DNA of 13,469 nt from Collimonas sp. UBA1456 (GCA_002325825.1 DCSW01000023.1:30946-44414); one strand, 5' to 3'. Positions 1 to 8,090 are shown, counted from the first letter of the stretch. Translations and numbers: made by a program. The notes: a model not told the origin generated them from the sequence alone.

Positions 1-191
1 GGAATCTGGTAGCACAGCGATTTGCCGCCGCCGGTCGGCATCAGCACCAGCGCATCGCCGCCGTTGGCCACGTGACTAACGATTTTTGCCTGCTGCCCGC
101 GGAAAGACGGATAGCCGAATATCGTCTGCAAGATATGCAGGGCTTGCCGATCCACTGAAGTTGCCGATGCTGCTTGTGCTGAATTTGGCAT
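1..191 (-). CDS. recQ: ATP-dependent DNA helicase RecQ, N-terminal part (cut by window edge)
   Basis: RecQ is a 3'-5' superfamily 2 DNA helicase that acts in recombination repair and restart of stalled forks. Only the first 63 codons are visible, because the gene runs off the left edge. Reading from an ATG at 191-189, residues 25-34 read FGYPSFRGQQ, which is the RecQ motif 0. Residues 49-61 contain VLMPTGGGKSLCY, the Walker A loop of this family. The leader of about 20 residues before motif 0 is rich in Ala and Ser and looks unstructured. No clear Shine-Dalgarno precedes the ATG. The visible part is uninterrupted, but whether the whole gene is intact cannot be judged here. It lies downstream of uppP on the same strand with a 226-base gap, so co-transcription is possible but not evident. 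Confidence 0.9.
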   Translation of the reverse strand, partial: MPNSAQAASATSVDRQALHILQTIFGYPSFRGQQAKIVSHVANGGDALVLMPTGGGKSLCYQI

Positions 192-417
192 TAAATACTT
201 TTACTTTGCTTAGATTGAATTAGCTTGCTTGATTAACTTAAAAACCATTCAGAAAAAATCGGCAATAGCTCGGAAATTTCTTGAATCATCCCCAAGAGCC
301 AGTACCAGCGAAATATACACTTGCCACAACATTCTCCTGTTCAGGCATGGAAAATCACCAAGAAAAACCTATCCGGCTTTAACGATCGCACATTAAGGTA
401 CAAGTCGCCAGCAACAC
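192..417. other. intergenic stretch between uppP and recQ
   Basis: This 226-base, fairly AT-rich gap separates the stop of uppP from the start of recQ. No hairpin followed by a T-run could be made out. On the minus strand a short open stretch of about 20 codons starts at an ATG near 340 and ends at a stop near 280. It resembles nothing I recognise and may be chance or a remnant. Confidence 0.5.
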
Positions 418-1263
418 TCAATGCGCCCAGGTTACCCAACCCATGTAACCAGTAAACACCACCACCAGGCCAAACACAATCCGATACCAGGCAAACACAG
501 TGAAATCATGGCTGCTGATATAGCGAAGCAACCAGCGCACGCACAGGAATGCCGACACAAACACTGCTGCAGTGCCAATCGAGAACAGTGGAATATCCGC
601 AGCCGAGAGAAGTGTGCGCTCCTTGTAAAGCGAATAGATCGTGGCCGCAAACAGCGTCGGAATCGCCAAGAAAAAGGAAAATTCGGTCGCCGCCTTGCGC
701 GATAAGCCAAACAGCATGCCACCAATGATGGTAGCGCCGGAACGACTGGTACCTGGGATAAGCGCAAGCGCTTGGGCAAAGCCAATCTTCAAGGCATCCA
801 GAGCGCTCATATCATCGACCGATTCAATCCGAGCTACGCTGATGCAGTTCTGGTTGTTGCGCTCAACCCACAAGATGATCAAACCGCCAACGATCAATGC
901 AATTGCCACCGGCAACGGTGCGAACAACTGGTCCTTGATCAGGTGGTTGAGTGTGAGGCCCAGTATCGCTGCAGGCATGAAGGCGATCGCCAGGTTGATC
1001 ACCAACTTGCGCGCTTTAGGATCGTGCGGCAGGCAGCGCAGCACCGCGGCGATGCGAACGCGATATTCCCACCAGACTGCAAGAATGGCGCCGGCCTGGA
1101 TCGCAATATCAAACACTTCGGCTTTTTCGCGCGTAATGTCGGCACTGAAATCGAGCAGGCTACCGGCGAGAATTAAATGGCCGGTCGAAGAAATTGGCAA
1201 AAACTCTGTAAAGCCCTCGACCAGGCCCATGATGAGAACTTTTAACACGAAAAGAATATCCAT
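418..1263 (-). CDS. uppP: undecaprenyl-diphosphatase UppP (BacA family)
   Basis: This integral membrane phosphatase removes one phosphate from undecaprenyl diphosphate, recycling the lipid carrier used for peptidoglycan and other envelope polymers. Its loss or overproduction alters bacitracin sensitivity. The protein has 281 residues, close to the usual 265-285, and consists largely of hydrophobic segments. Both family signatures are present. The first is the E-x-x-x-E pair (E16, E20) followed by PISSTGH at 23-29. The second is PGTSRSGAT at 170-178, the phosphate-binding loop. The ATG at 1263-1261 is preceded on the minus strand by AGCAGG a few bases upstream, which supports this start. The ORF is uninterrupted with conserved catalytic residues, so it should be functional, in contrast to the decayed genes upstream. 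It is flanked by recQ downstream and the DUF1439 lipoprotein remnant upstream, all on one strand. Confidence 0.97.
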   Translation of the reverse strand: MDILFVLKVLIMGLVEGFTEFLPISSTGHLILAGSLLDFSADITREKAEVFDIAIQAGAILAVWWEYRVRIAAVLRCLPHDPKARKLVINLAIAFMPAAILGLTLNHLIKDQLFAPLPVAIALIVGGLIILWVERNNQNCISVARIESVDDMSALDALKIGFAQALALIPGTSRSGATIIGGMLFGLSRKAATEFSFFLAIPTLFAATIYSLYKERTLLSAADIPLFSIGTAAVFVSAFLCVRWLLRYISSHDFTVFAWYRIVFGLVVVFTGYMGWVTWAH

Positions 1264-1386
1264 GTAGCCTGCTTAGAAAAAGAACGGATAGGTAAAGGAA
1301 AAGTGACGTTGGAACGCGTGTTACAACCGCAAAAAACTGTGACAGTAAGCACCGCTCCGTTAAAAATAGCCGACTAGGCAAGCCAA

Positions 1387-1962
1387 CTATTTGACCGGCT
1401 CGAGGAGGTTATCACGAGGGATTCCAGCTTCGTGCCAATTTTTGCCTACATGAACGTCATGCTCGCATAACGCAGATCTTCCAGCTTGAAGGCATACAAC
1501 GACACCTTGTCGCGCATCTGCGCAGCCAGAAAATTACCGATCTGCGTAACTTATGCGGCATGGTTTTTGTCGGCGCCATCCAACAGCCCGTCGTTCCAGA
1601 CGCTGTTCGGTCAGGATGACGGCGTCGTGTCGACTATCCAGCGCCAGCATGCCTGGAATTTGCATTTGGCCGCTCCATGACTTGGCCAGCATCAGCAACG
1701 CTATCGTGACGTCTGTATTAATCGACAGACGATCCTAGCCGACCGACAACGCCAACTTCGCCTTGCTGGCGGTGACTTCAAATAAACCCATACAGCGCCG
1801 CAAAAACGGCAGTTGCTTATCCACCGATTGTTGCAGTTTTGCCAGCGGAAACTCGGTATCGCGCGGACCTACCAGCGCTGCGCAAGAAGATAGCAGCAAC
1901 GTGACCAGCAATATAAAAATCACTGGCAGCGCTGCCTCCTGACTCCATCGCTTTGATTCCAT
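1387..1962 (-). pseudogene. DUF1439 (YceB-like) lipoprotein, frameshifted remnant
   Basis: This is a broken gene for a small outer-envelope lipoprotein of the YceB/DUF1439 type, whose function is not established. Translation starts at the ATG at 1962 behind an AAGGGA ribosome site. It gives an N-terminal hydrophobic segment ending in the lipobox LLSSC (Cys27), then GPRDTEFPLAKLQQSVDKQ, typical of the family. An in-frame TAG at 1737-1735 interrupts it. The same frame continues with SINTDVTIALLMLAKSW and IPGMLALDSRHDAVILTEQR. The match then moves to another frame with VTQIGNFLAAQMRDKVSLY and AFKLEDLRYASMTF, and the last codons (EPVK, stop at 1389-1387) lie in a third relation. There is therefore at least one nonsense mutation and two frameshifts. 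Naming rests on recognition of the conserved blocks. Total length fits a normal gene of about 190 codons, so nothing large has been deleted. Confidence 0.75.
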
Positions 1963-2009
1963 TGAAATTTTCCCTTGTTTTTAAAATTTAAACCGGTAAA
2001 CCAGCGATT

Positions 2010-2325
2010 CTACACGGCGGTCAATTTCTCCAGCCGTGTCAGATAATGCATTGCATGGACCTGTGAGCCGCCGCACATCCCCAACAGCCGGCTGCAAACC
2101 GGCGTATATCGCAGGCCGCTTAGGACTGCCGAAGATACGGAACAGGTTAGTTTTATCCAATTGCACACAGCGCATTCCGGCCGGCTTGCCATTCGGCACG
2201 CCTGAAATCGGCGAAGAAATCGACGGCGCGATACAGCAGGCGCCGCAATTCGGACGGCAGGCGGAAGAACCAGCTCGGTCATGTAGCAATACCGGGGATG
2301 GATAACATTTCTGCAAACATATCAC
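2010..2325 (-). pseudogene. YkgJ-family cysteine-cluster protein, degraded
   Basis: This is a remnant of a small protein of the YkgJ/UPF0153-like family, thought to bind a metal or Fe-S cluster through conserved cysteines. The best block, in one minus-strand frame, is CRPNCGACCIAPSISSPI followed by NGKPAGMRCVQLD. Later family cysteines appear to be lost: the block after CVQLD reads NLFRIFG where a Cys is expected, and RPAIYAGLQP has Tyr where Cys is usual. Near 2085 the match jumps frame to MCGGSQVHAMHYLTRLEKL, ending at a TAG (2012-2010). The start is unclear. An ATG at 2282 (MTELVLPP) in the other frame could be the original start if a base near 2260 was gained or lost. The gene points the same way as the DUF1439 remnant 47 bases downstream, so they may once have been co-transcribed. 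Confidence 0.72.
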
Positions 2326-2469
2326 TCTTTAAGTAACTCGAACAGGTCCAATAATGCGCGCGGCTTCATCACCTGCAACTTCCTTGATACTTTAACAGTG
2401 GTCCCGCACATTAATGACTCTTTGATCAGTAATAAAAAAGCGCAAACCAGAGCAGACTGGCCAGCCTCC

Positions 2470-3095
2470 ATGAATTGTCCTTTGATACCCAAACCGCGCT
2501 GATAGCGATGCAAAGAAGTGCGGCCGCACCGGACGTGTTCGTCGAAGGCGAATTTGCCGCTACCCGGATGAGCGATGTGGTAATGCTGGTTGTCGTATCT
2601 AAAAGCACGCCTTACTTTTATTTCGACAACAAGGAAGAGTTGTTCAAGGCGGTACTTTCTGCCGCTGTTCGACGAGACCGACGATATCATCGACGGCCAC
2701 AACGGCCATAGCGCCGATCTGTTCCGTGACATCCTCCGCGGCTGTTGGAACCGCATCGGCGCGCCAACATTGGCCCGTATCGCCAAGTTGATGATCGCAG
2801 AGTCTGGCAATTTCCCGGATCTGGTGACTTTTTATCGTAAAGAGATCAGCCATGTGTGGCGATGCCATGATCGTGCCGTATGCCGCAGCGCGGCGTCGAT
2901 CGCTGCGAATTCCGGGGAGTCGATTTACACCAGGTAGCCAACGTCGTGATTGCACCAGTGATCATGCTGATGATGTGGCAACAGCCTTTGAATACTTTCC
3001 ATGTTGACGCCATCCCGGCAGAAAACCATCTGATCAGCCTGATCGACCTGTGCTTTAACGGCTTGCTGAATCAGCCGAACTCTGCCCCAACCTGA
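2470..3095 (+). pseudogene. TetR/AcrR-family transcriptional regulator, degraded
   Basis: TetR-type regulators repress nearby genes through an N-terminal helix-turn-helix and release DNA on ligand binding; those next to RND pumps usually control the pump. The recognition-helix region is visible as GEFAATRMSDVVMLVVVSKS followed by YFYFDNKEELFKAVLS. The ATG at 2470 is followed by two adjacent stops, TGA and TAG at about 2500-2505. About eight codons of helix 1 seem to be missing before DVFVEGEF. A frameshift near 2655 moves the match to LFDETDDIIDGHNGHSADLF and IAKLMIAESGNFPDLVTFY. A further frameshift near 2880 leads to GVDLHQVANVVIAPVIMLM and the terminal LISLIDLCFNGLL, ending at a TGA at 3093-3095. 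The ligand-binding domain is therefore still traceable end to end. It cannot yield an intact protein. It may have regulated the dead efflux genes starting at 4443, but the link is positional only. Confidence 0.85.
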
Positions 3096-3391
3096 CTACC
3101 GAATTTGCCATAACGCATAACGCTCTCGACCGCCATCGTTTTCATCTGGGCTGATGCGTCGCCTCGCCGCACATCATCGCCTCTGCGGCGTTGCACCAAC
3201 CCACGCCACCGGCAAGCCAGCGATGAGATCCTTGGCCGCAAGTCGGGCAATACAACAAATGCCAAAAATAATTTCCTGGATCAATATTTAGACAACGGAC
3301 ATGATTGACCGCAGATTGTGCCGTACTGTGGGTTTTTGGGGATGTCCTTGATATAATGTGCCATTTGATTTCCCTACCATGAGTGTTTGAT
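3096..3391. other. unassigned stretch between tetR remnant and PIMT-like gene
   Basis: No gene could be recognised in these 296 bases. A minus-strand open frame covers 3142-3417 and contains LLYCPTCGQGSHRWLAGG, a CxxC pair without a partner, and it overlaps the start of the plus-strand methyltransferase. The other frames are broken by stops. It could be the residue of a lost gene or chance. The last 45 bases hold the probable promoter and leader of the methyltransferase. Confidence 0.45.
3352..3357 (+). promoter_or_regulatory. -10 element of probable promoter for the PIMT-like/rhodanese pair
   Basis: A perfect TATAAT lies 34 bases before the ATG at 3392. The matching -35 region 16-18 bases upstream (around 3328-3335, GTGGGTTT) is poor, so this would be a weak or activator-helped sigma-70 promoter if real. 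No other good candidate lies between the tetR remnant and the gene. Confidence 0.4.
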
Positions 3392-4051
3392 ATGAATATT
3401 GCACAAGCCAGATTCAATATGATCGAACAGCAAATTCGCCCTTGGAACGTGCTGGAACTGGATATCCTGGAACTGCTGTCGGTGGTGCGTCGCGAAGAAT
3501 TCGTCCCTGCAGCCTACAAGAGCCTGGCATTCTCCGATACCGAAATTCCTCTGTCCAGAGGTGAAAACATGCTTGCGCCGAAGATCGAAGCTCGCCTGCT
3601 TCAACAAGCCCGGGTCAAGAAGCATGAGCAGGTATTGGAGATCGGCTCCGGATCCGGCCATATGGCTGCGCTACTGTGCTACAAGGCATGCCATGTCACC
3701 ACCGTCGAAATCGACCCGGAACTGAAAACGCTGGCGGAAAAGAATCTGGCCGCCTACGGCATCATCAATGTCGACGTCGCCCTCGGTAATGGCGCCCAGG
3801 GTTGGGATCAGGGGTCGTCGCAGACCTACGACGTGATATTCATCTCCGGCTCTCTGCCGATCCTGCCGGATGCATTCCTGAAGCAGTTGAATGTCGGCGG
3901 CCGCGTTGTCGCCATCATTGGTGAAGCACCTGTGATGTCGGCGCAAATCGTTACTCGCAACGCCGACAACAGCTACAGCACCGTTCACCTGTTCGAAACC
4001 AACGTCAAGCCATTGCGCGAGGCTACGGCTCATTCCCACTTCAAGTTCTGA
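3392..4051 (+). CDS. PIMT-like (Pcm-related) SAM-dependent methyltransferase
   Basis: This belongs to the protein-L-isoaspartate O-methyltransferase superfamily, class I SAM-dependent enzymes. With the ATG at 3392 the protein has 219 residues, near the 205-220 typical of bacterial Pcm. A GTG at 3383 would add three residues. The ATG gives the customary MNIAQARFNMIEQQIRPW beginning and is preferred. The SAM-binding motif I is EIGSGSGH (83-90), followed by the acidic loop VEIDPE and a later motif DVIFISG. The N-terminal block LAFSDTEIPL resembles Pcm. However, the Pcm substrate loop (GQTISQP, with the conserved Ser) is replaced by GENMLAP. It therefore may not repair isoaspartate, and its true substrate is unknown. 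The gene is intact and 8 bases upstream of the rhodanese gene, so they form one transcription unit. In related bacteria this pair often precedes tolC, as it does here, although tolC is dead. Confidence 0.9.
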   Translation: MNIAQARFNMIEQQIRPWNVLELDILELLSVVRREEFVPAAYKSLAFSDTEIPLSRGENMLAPKIEARLLQQARVKKHEQVLEIGSGSGHMAALLCYKACHVTTVEIDPELKTLAEKNLAAYGIINVDVALGNGAQGWDQGSSQTYDVIFISGSLPILPDAFLKQLNVGGRVVAIIGEAPVMSAQIVTRNADNSYSTVHLFETNVKPLREATAHSHFKF

Positions 4052-4059
4052 GACGGCCT

Positions 4060-4383
4060 ATGCAACACCTGACCGCTTCTGAACTGGCTGCCTGGATCGC
4101 CGATCCACAGCGTCCCACGCCGTTGTTGCTTGATGTACGTGAACCGTGGGAATACGAGACCTGCCACATCGACGCCGCGCGACTGATGCCGATGCAAACC
4201 GTACCGGCACATCTGAACGACCTGGAAGAAGACCAGGTCATTGTCTGTATCTGCCATCACGGCGCGCGTAGCATGCAGGTTGCGGTATTTCTCGAATACC
4301 ACGGTTTTTCGGCAATCAGCAATCTGACTGGCGGCGTCCACGCGTGGGCGCTGCAGGTCGATCCGGCGATGCCGACGTACTAG
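4060..4383 (+). CDS. single-domain rhodanese-like protein (GlpE type)
   Basis: This is a small cytoplasmic rhodanese domain, expected to carry a sulfane sulfur as a cysteine persulfide and pass it to a thiol acceptor. It has 107 residues, the size of GlpE-type stand-alone rhodaneses. Recognisable elements are LLLDVREPWEYE (22-32), the active-site loop CHHGARS (C65 to S71), and the C-terminal GGVHAW (91-96). The active-site Cys65 is present. There is no signal peptide. It starts 8 bases after the stop of the methyltransferase, with a purine-rich GAGACGG just before the ATG, which suggests a two-gene operon. It ends in TAG and is followed by the tolC remnant. The physiological acceptor cannot be told from the sequence. 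Confidence 0.93.
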   Translation: MQHLTASELAAWIADPQRPTPLLLDVREPWEYETCHIDAARLMPMQTVPAHLNDLEEDQVIVCICHHGARSMQVAVFLEYHGFSAISNLTGGVHAWALQVDPAMPTY

Positions 4384-4442
4384 GATAATTAGCATGATTT
4401 CCTGCGCCTGCGGCAGAGCCTGATTAGGGCTCGGAGAATCTT

Positions 4443-5698
4443 ATACGCAATATCTTGATTGCTATGCTGATCACCAGTGCGTTGATGGCGACCAACGCCA
4501 TCGACCTGATGTATGCTAATCAGTAGGCGCTTGTCAATGATCCGGTTTATGCCAGTGCGCGTTACGGGGGGGCTTAGTGCCAATAACGAAATCAGCATCT
4601 AGAGCCGTGTCGCACCGCTGCCCAGCGTCGGTTTCGGCGGTAATTACAGCAACTCCGGGTAATCCTGGAAAACCACCATCAACTACAGCCTGCAACTGAC
4701 TCAGCTGCTGTTCTGTTCTGCTATATTGGCAGCAGTATCAGGAAAGCAAACTGTCGGTGGCGGCCAGCGAAATTCAGTTTGCGCAGGCACAGCAAGATTT
4801 GATATTGTGGGTTGGCTAAGCTTATTTCACTATTCTGAGCGTACAGGATGTGCTGGCATTGCTGCAAACGCAGAAAGACGCGATTGCCGAGCAGTTGGCA
4901 TCGGCCAAACGCAATTTTGAAGTCGACATCGCCAACATTGCCGACACCAACGAAGCGCAGGCCAGCGCCGATCTGATGATCGACCAGGAAATCACCGCCA
5001 TTAACAATCCCGACGTCGCCCGCAAAGCGCGGCAGCAGACCATCGAAGAGGCGCTGTTGCCATTGGCGACTTTGTACGCCGGCGTCAAACGGAGTGCCCC
5101 TGAATCGGCTGCCATCGAAGCCTATGTGAGCAGTGCGGAGCAACAGAATTTCGGCGTGCTAGGCCAGGAAATCACATTAGATATTGTCAAGCGTGACATC
5201 ACGAAAAGTCACTCTCATCAGGATGTCAGCGGTAGCGATATTCCTTCCTACAGCGTATCGCAGACCACCAATTCGATTGGCGTTCAATGGGATATCCTGA
5301 TTGATATATTCCGGCGACACCGTCAACAGCAGCGTACGCCAGGTAGTGGCACTGTAGAGCACAGCCCGTTCCGATCTGGAAAATGCGCGCCGGAGCGCGA
5401 CTCTCAACACCAAGCAAGCCTATCTCGGCGCGTCAGCAAAGGCCCGGCTCAGGTCAAGGTCTATGAAGCGGTAGAGATCTCCAGCCAATCGTCGCTCGAC
5501 TCGGATCGCTTAGACTATCAAGTCGGCACGCGCATCAATATCGATGTGCTAAACGCTCAGCAGTAGTTATATCTGACCCTCAAAGACCCCGCCAAGGCAC
5601 GCTACGACACCTTGATAAATGGCTGGAAATTGAAATCAGCGGCGGGTACGCTGAAAGAAGCAGACCTGCAGCAGATCAACCCTCTACTGGTTCCGTAG
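4443..5698 (+). pseudogene. tolC: TolC-family outer membrane efflux protein, degraded
   Basis: TolC proteins form the outer membrane and periplasmic channel of tripartite efflux pumps and type I secretion systems. The match runs over the whole gene, but the codon where a start is expected (4443-4445) is ATA. The signal peptide region reads RNILIAMLITSALMATNA, then IDLMYANQ, a TAG at 4524-4526, and ALVNDPVYASARY. Later blocks are scattered over frames: VGFGGNYSNSG, YSLQLTQ, LLQTQKDAIAEQLASAKRNF, SSAEQQNFGVLGQEI, VEISSQSSLDSDRLDYQVGT and RINIDVLNAQQ. A TAG at 5564-5566 is followed by KARYDTLINGWKLKSAAGTL and the natural stop at 5696-5698. Several indels and at least three nonsense codons rule out function. 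Total length, about 420 codons, is near normal. It follows the rhodanese gene by 59 bases. Confidence 0.92.
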
Positions 5699-5734
5699 CC
5701 CCATTGAAAAGCAGGAGCTTGTCAAGCGTCTGGG

Positions 5735-6754
5735 TACTAAACTGCCAGGTCGCCTTTAAGCTATGCGTATCGTCCAGATCGACGCCCGTTCCGCCGACAT
5801 CATCCTCAAGCGCAATTTCCGCGAAGACAGCGATGTCAAGGCCGGCCAGATTTTGTACCAGATCGATCCGGCGCCGTTGCAGGACTCCTATTCTAATGCG
5901 CAAGCCGCATTAGCCAAAATCGAGGCCAACCTGTCGACTTCGACACGGAAGGCACAACCCTATAAACCGCTGGTGGACGTGAACGCCGTCAGCAAGCAGG
6001 ATTACGACAGATACCGTCGCCACATAAAAACAAGCTGCTGTCGACGTCGCAGCGACCAAGGCCGCACGCCAGACCGTCAGCCTCAATCTCGGCTATGCCA
6101 CCGTGATCTCGCCAATTTCCGGCCGTATCGGCAAAGCATTGGTCACTGCAGGCGCTCTGGTCGGCAATGGCGAAGTGACTCAGTTAGCAACCGTGTGGCA
6201 AATCGATCCGATCTACATCAACCTGATGCAGTCCAGCACCGATGTCCTGAAAATGCAGGATGCCATGCGCAATCGCAAGCTGCAAAGCGTCGGCCAAAGG
6301 CAGGCCAAGGTAACGCCGTTGATCGAAGAAGGCGGCGCTTACCTGAAATCTGGCAGGTTGCTGTTCTCCGACCTGACAGTCGATCCAAACACCGGCTCGG
6401 TGACCTTGCGCGCCGAATTTTCTAACACAGACAGATCACATTCTGATGCCAGGCATGTACGTGCATGCTAAGTTGGAAAAGGTGGTCGACAACTCGGACA
6501 TTACGATTCCACAACAAGCAGTGCAACGTGACCTTAATGGCGCTTCCGTATTTCTTGTCGGCGCCGACAAGAAGGTCTTGGTGAAGTCGGTAGTGGCCAA
6601 CAGGGAACAGGGCGACCAAGTAATCATCGACGGTTTACAAATGGCAAACCGAGTGCGGTGGTCAATCAGTAGCCATGGAATCAGGTCCCCCGCAGCCGCA
6701 CACGCTGCGGGGACCGGAACCAGCGTCGCTGTAGCTGCCTCAACCGCTAAATAA
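5735..6754 (+). pseudogene. RND efflux membrane fusion protein (AcrA-like), degraded
   Basis: This is a periplasmic adaptor that would connect an RND transporter with TolC. Recognisable match starts at TKLPGR (about 5735), only 37 bases after the tolC stop. The start codon, signal peptide and lipobox usually found about 40-60 residues before this point are absent, which suggests a deletion at the tolC boundary. The first block reads IILKRNFREDSDVKAGQILY, QIDPAPLQDSYSNAQAAL and PYKPLVDVNAVSKQDYD. After a frameshift near 6035 come LNLGYATVISPISGRIGKAL and QIDPIYINLMQSSTDVL. Next is LLFSDLTVDPNTGSVTLRAE. A frameshift near 6430 leads to MPGMYVHAKLEKVVDNSDIT and IPQQAVQRDLNGASVFLVG. Small compensating indels occur near 6645-6670. 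The frame ends at 6754, 7 bases before the RND remnant, so the original operon spacing is kept. Confidence 0.9.
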
Positions 6755-6761
6755 GGAGCCT

Positions 6762-7836
6762 ATGAACGGACAAGTTTTTTTTATCGACTGCCCTGTATTT
6801 GCGTGGGTGCGCGCCGTCTTCATCCTGGTCGGCAGGGGGGAGGTACCTTGGCAATCACGCAAGTACCGGTGGCCTAGTATCCTTCGATTGCACCACCAAC
6901 GATTGTCGTTAACTCATCGTATCCAGAGGCTACCGCACAAACCACTGACGATAGCGTGGCCAGCCTGATCGAATAGGAAATAAACGGTGCTGACGGCGTG
7001 CAATATATCGAGTCGCAAAGCCAGACTGACGGTTCAGTTTCGATCGTCGTGACGTTCACCCCGAAAATCAATGCCGACCTGGCAGTAATGGACGTGCAGA
7101 ATCGTTTGAAGTGGGTCGAAGCATGTTTGCCGACAGTGGTGCTCAGAATGGCGTGCAAGTTACCAGATCGCGCAGTAACATTCCTAATATTTATCGACCT
7201 TTCATCCATCGACGGCAGGCTTTACCCAATCGTGCTGGGCGATTACCTGTCGCATAACCTACTCAACGAAATCAAACGCGTCCGAAATTCATCAAGATCT
7301 CGATCGAGGAAGCGGTCCAGATCCTGGTTGCAGCGATCGTTCCGGCGTTCCTGGTGATGTATCTGTTCCTGCAAAACATCCGCTATACGCTGATTCCGAC
7401 AATGGTGGTGCCAATGGCGCTGATGAGAACGTTTGCGACGTTGCTGCTGTTTGGCTTCTCGAGCAATGTGCTGATCATGTTCGGCATGGTGCTGGCGATC
7501 GGCATCCTGATTGACGATGCGAGCGTAGTGGTAGAAAATATTAAACGCATCATGAGCGAAAAGGCTTGTAGCCGCGCGATGCAACCAGTAAGACGATGGG
7601 CCAGATTACCGGCGCTCTGATCGGTATTACGCTGGTGTTGATTGCCGTGTTCATCCCAATGGCATTCTTCAGCGGCGCAGTGGGCTCAATTTATCGCTAG
7701 TTCTCGCTGTCGATGGTGTTCTCGATATTTGATGGCATTTACGCTGACCCCATCCTTGTGCGCCGCCATACCTTTGACCGCAATCTCCAACACGTCGGTC
7801 AATCCGTCTCGTATTCGTTGTTCAATCATAAAATAA
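6762..7836 (+). pseudogene. RND efflux transporter (AcrB-like), truncated and degraded
   Basis: This is the remnant of a proton-driven inner membrane transporter of the HAE1-RND type, normally about 1040 residues. An ATG at 6762 behind AAGGAG starts FFIDCPVFAWV, the AcrB N terminus. A frameshift near 6840 leads to LAITQVPVA, then TAG (6875-6877), YPSIAPPTIVVNSSYPEATA, TAG (6974-6976), EINGADGVQYIESQSQTDGS and GDYLSHNLLNEIKRV. At about 7282 the match jumps straight to KFIKISIEEAVQILV, so roughly 160 codons of the porter domain are gone. TM2 onward is clear (YLFLQNIRYTLIPT, LAIGILIDDASVVVENI). A frameshift near 7575 is followed by MGQITGALIGIT, GAVGSIYR, TAG (7698-7700) and FTLTPSLCA. Nothing of the second half of the protein follows. 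Recognisable homology stops near 7780; the open frame runs to 7836. Confidence 0.92.
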
Positions 7837-8090
7837 ATTCGATCGCACAGTTGCCGGAGTACTTTTCCTGAATTTCGACAACTAGTCGTCCCCAGTCCTT
7901 CTGGCTCGGTGCCGGTTCCTGCCGGGGTTGCGACAGTTTGAAATGATCGAACTCAATGAGGCGGGGATAAGACGCGGTGCGGCGCCTCGATAATGTCGGT
8001 CAATGTCGGTAGTGGCTTAATCACCTCGGTCAATAAAGGAATATTGGCGTTGATTTTGTCGTGGTTAACGGGGGGGTGCTCCTCATGCAT
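7826..8090 (-). pseudogene. small acidic ORF downstream of holC, probably frameshifted (DUF2486-like)
   Basis: An ATG at 8090 overlaps the last codons of holC (holC stops at 8083) and opens a 45-codon frame ending at 7953. It contains NANIPLLTEVIKPLPTLTDI. Proteins encoded just after holC in Burkholderiales often have an IPxLTEVI block of this kind followed by a C-terminal helical segment. Such a segment seems to continue after a one-base shift as KDWGRLVVEIQEK, ending at a stop at 7828-7826. This suggests a truncated, frameshifted gene translationally coupled to holC. The family name is recalled rather than proven, and the function of such proteins is unknown. An alternative is a genuine 45-residue product. 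Its tail overlaps the end of the RND open frame on the opposite strand. Confidence 0.42.

Noticed and set aside
641..1267. Long plus-strand open frame opposite uppP
   Set aside because: It is antisense to a complete, motif-confirmed UppP and has no family features.
2322..2810. Minus-strand open frame of 162 codons overlapping tetR
   Set aside because: Most of it is antisense to the TetR remnant, whose motifs are clear. Only the last 20 or so codons (MKPRALLDLFELLKE) lie outside, and these match nothing I know.
3383..3391. GTG start for the PIMT-like gene
   Set aside because: The ATG three codons later gives the typical family N terminus; neither start has a strong ribosome site.
4416..4432. 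Hairpin GAGCC-loop-GGCTC after the rhodanese gene as a terminator
   Set aside because: The stem is only five base pairs with a seven-base loop and no T-run follows.
4524..7700. Reassignment of TAG to glutamine, which would rescue several stops in tolC and RND
   Set aside because: The same genes also have many frameshifts and large deletions, and the intact rhodanese gene ends in TAG. Pseudogenes explain the data better.
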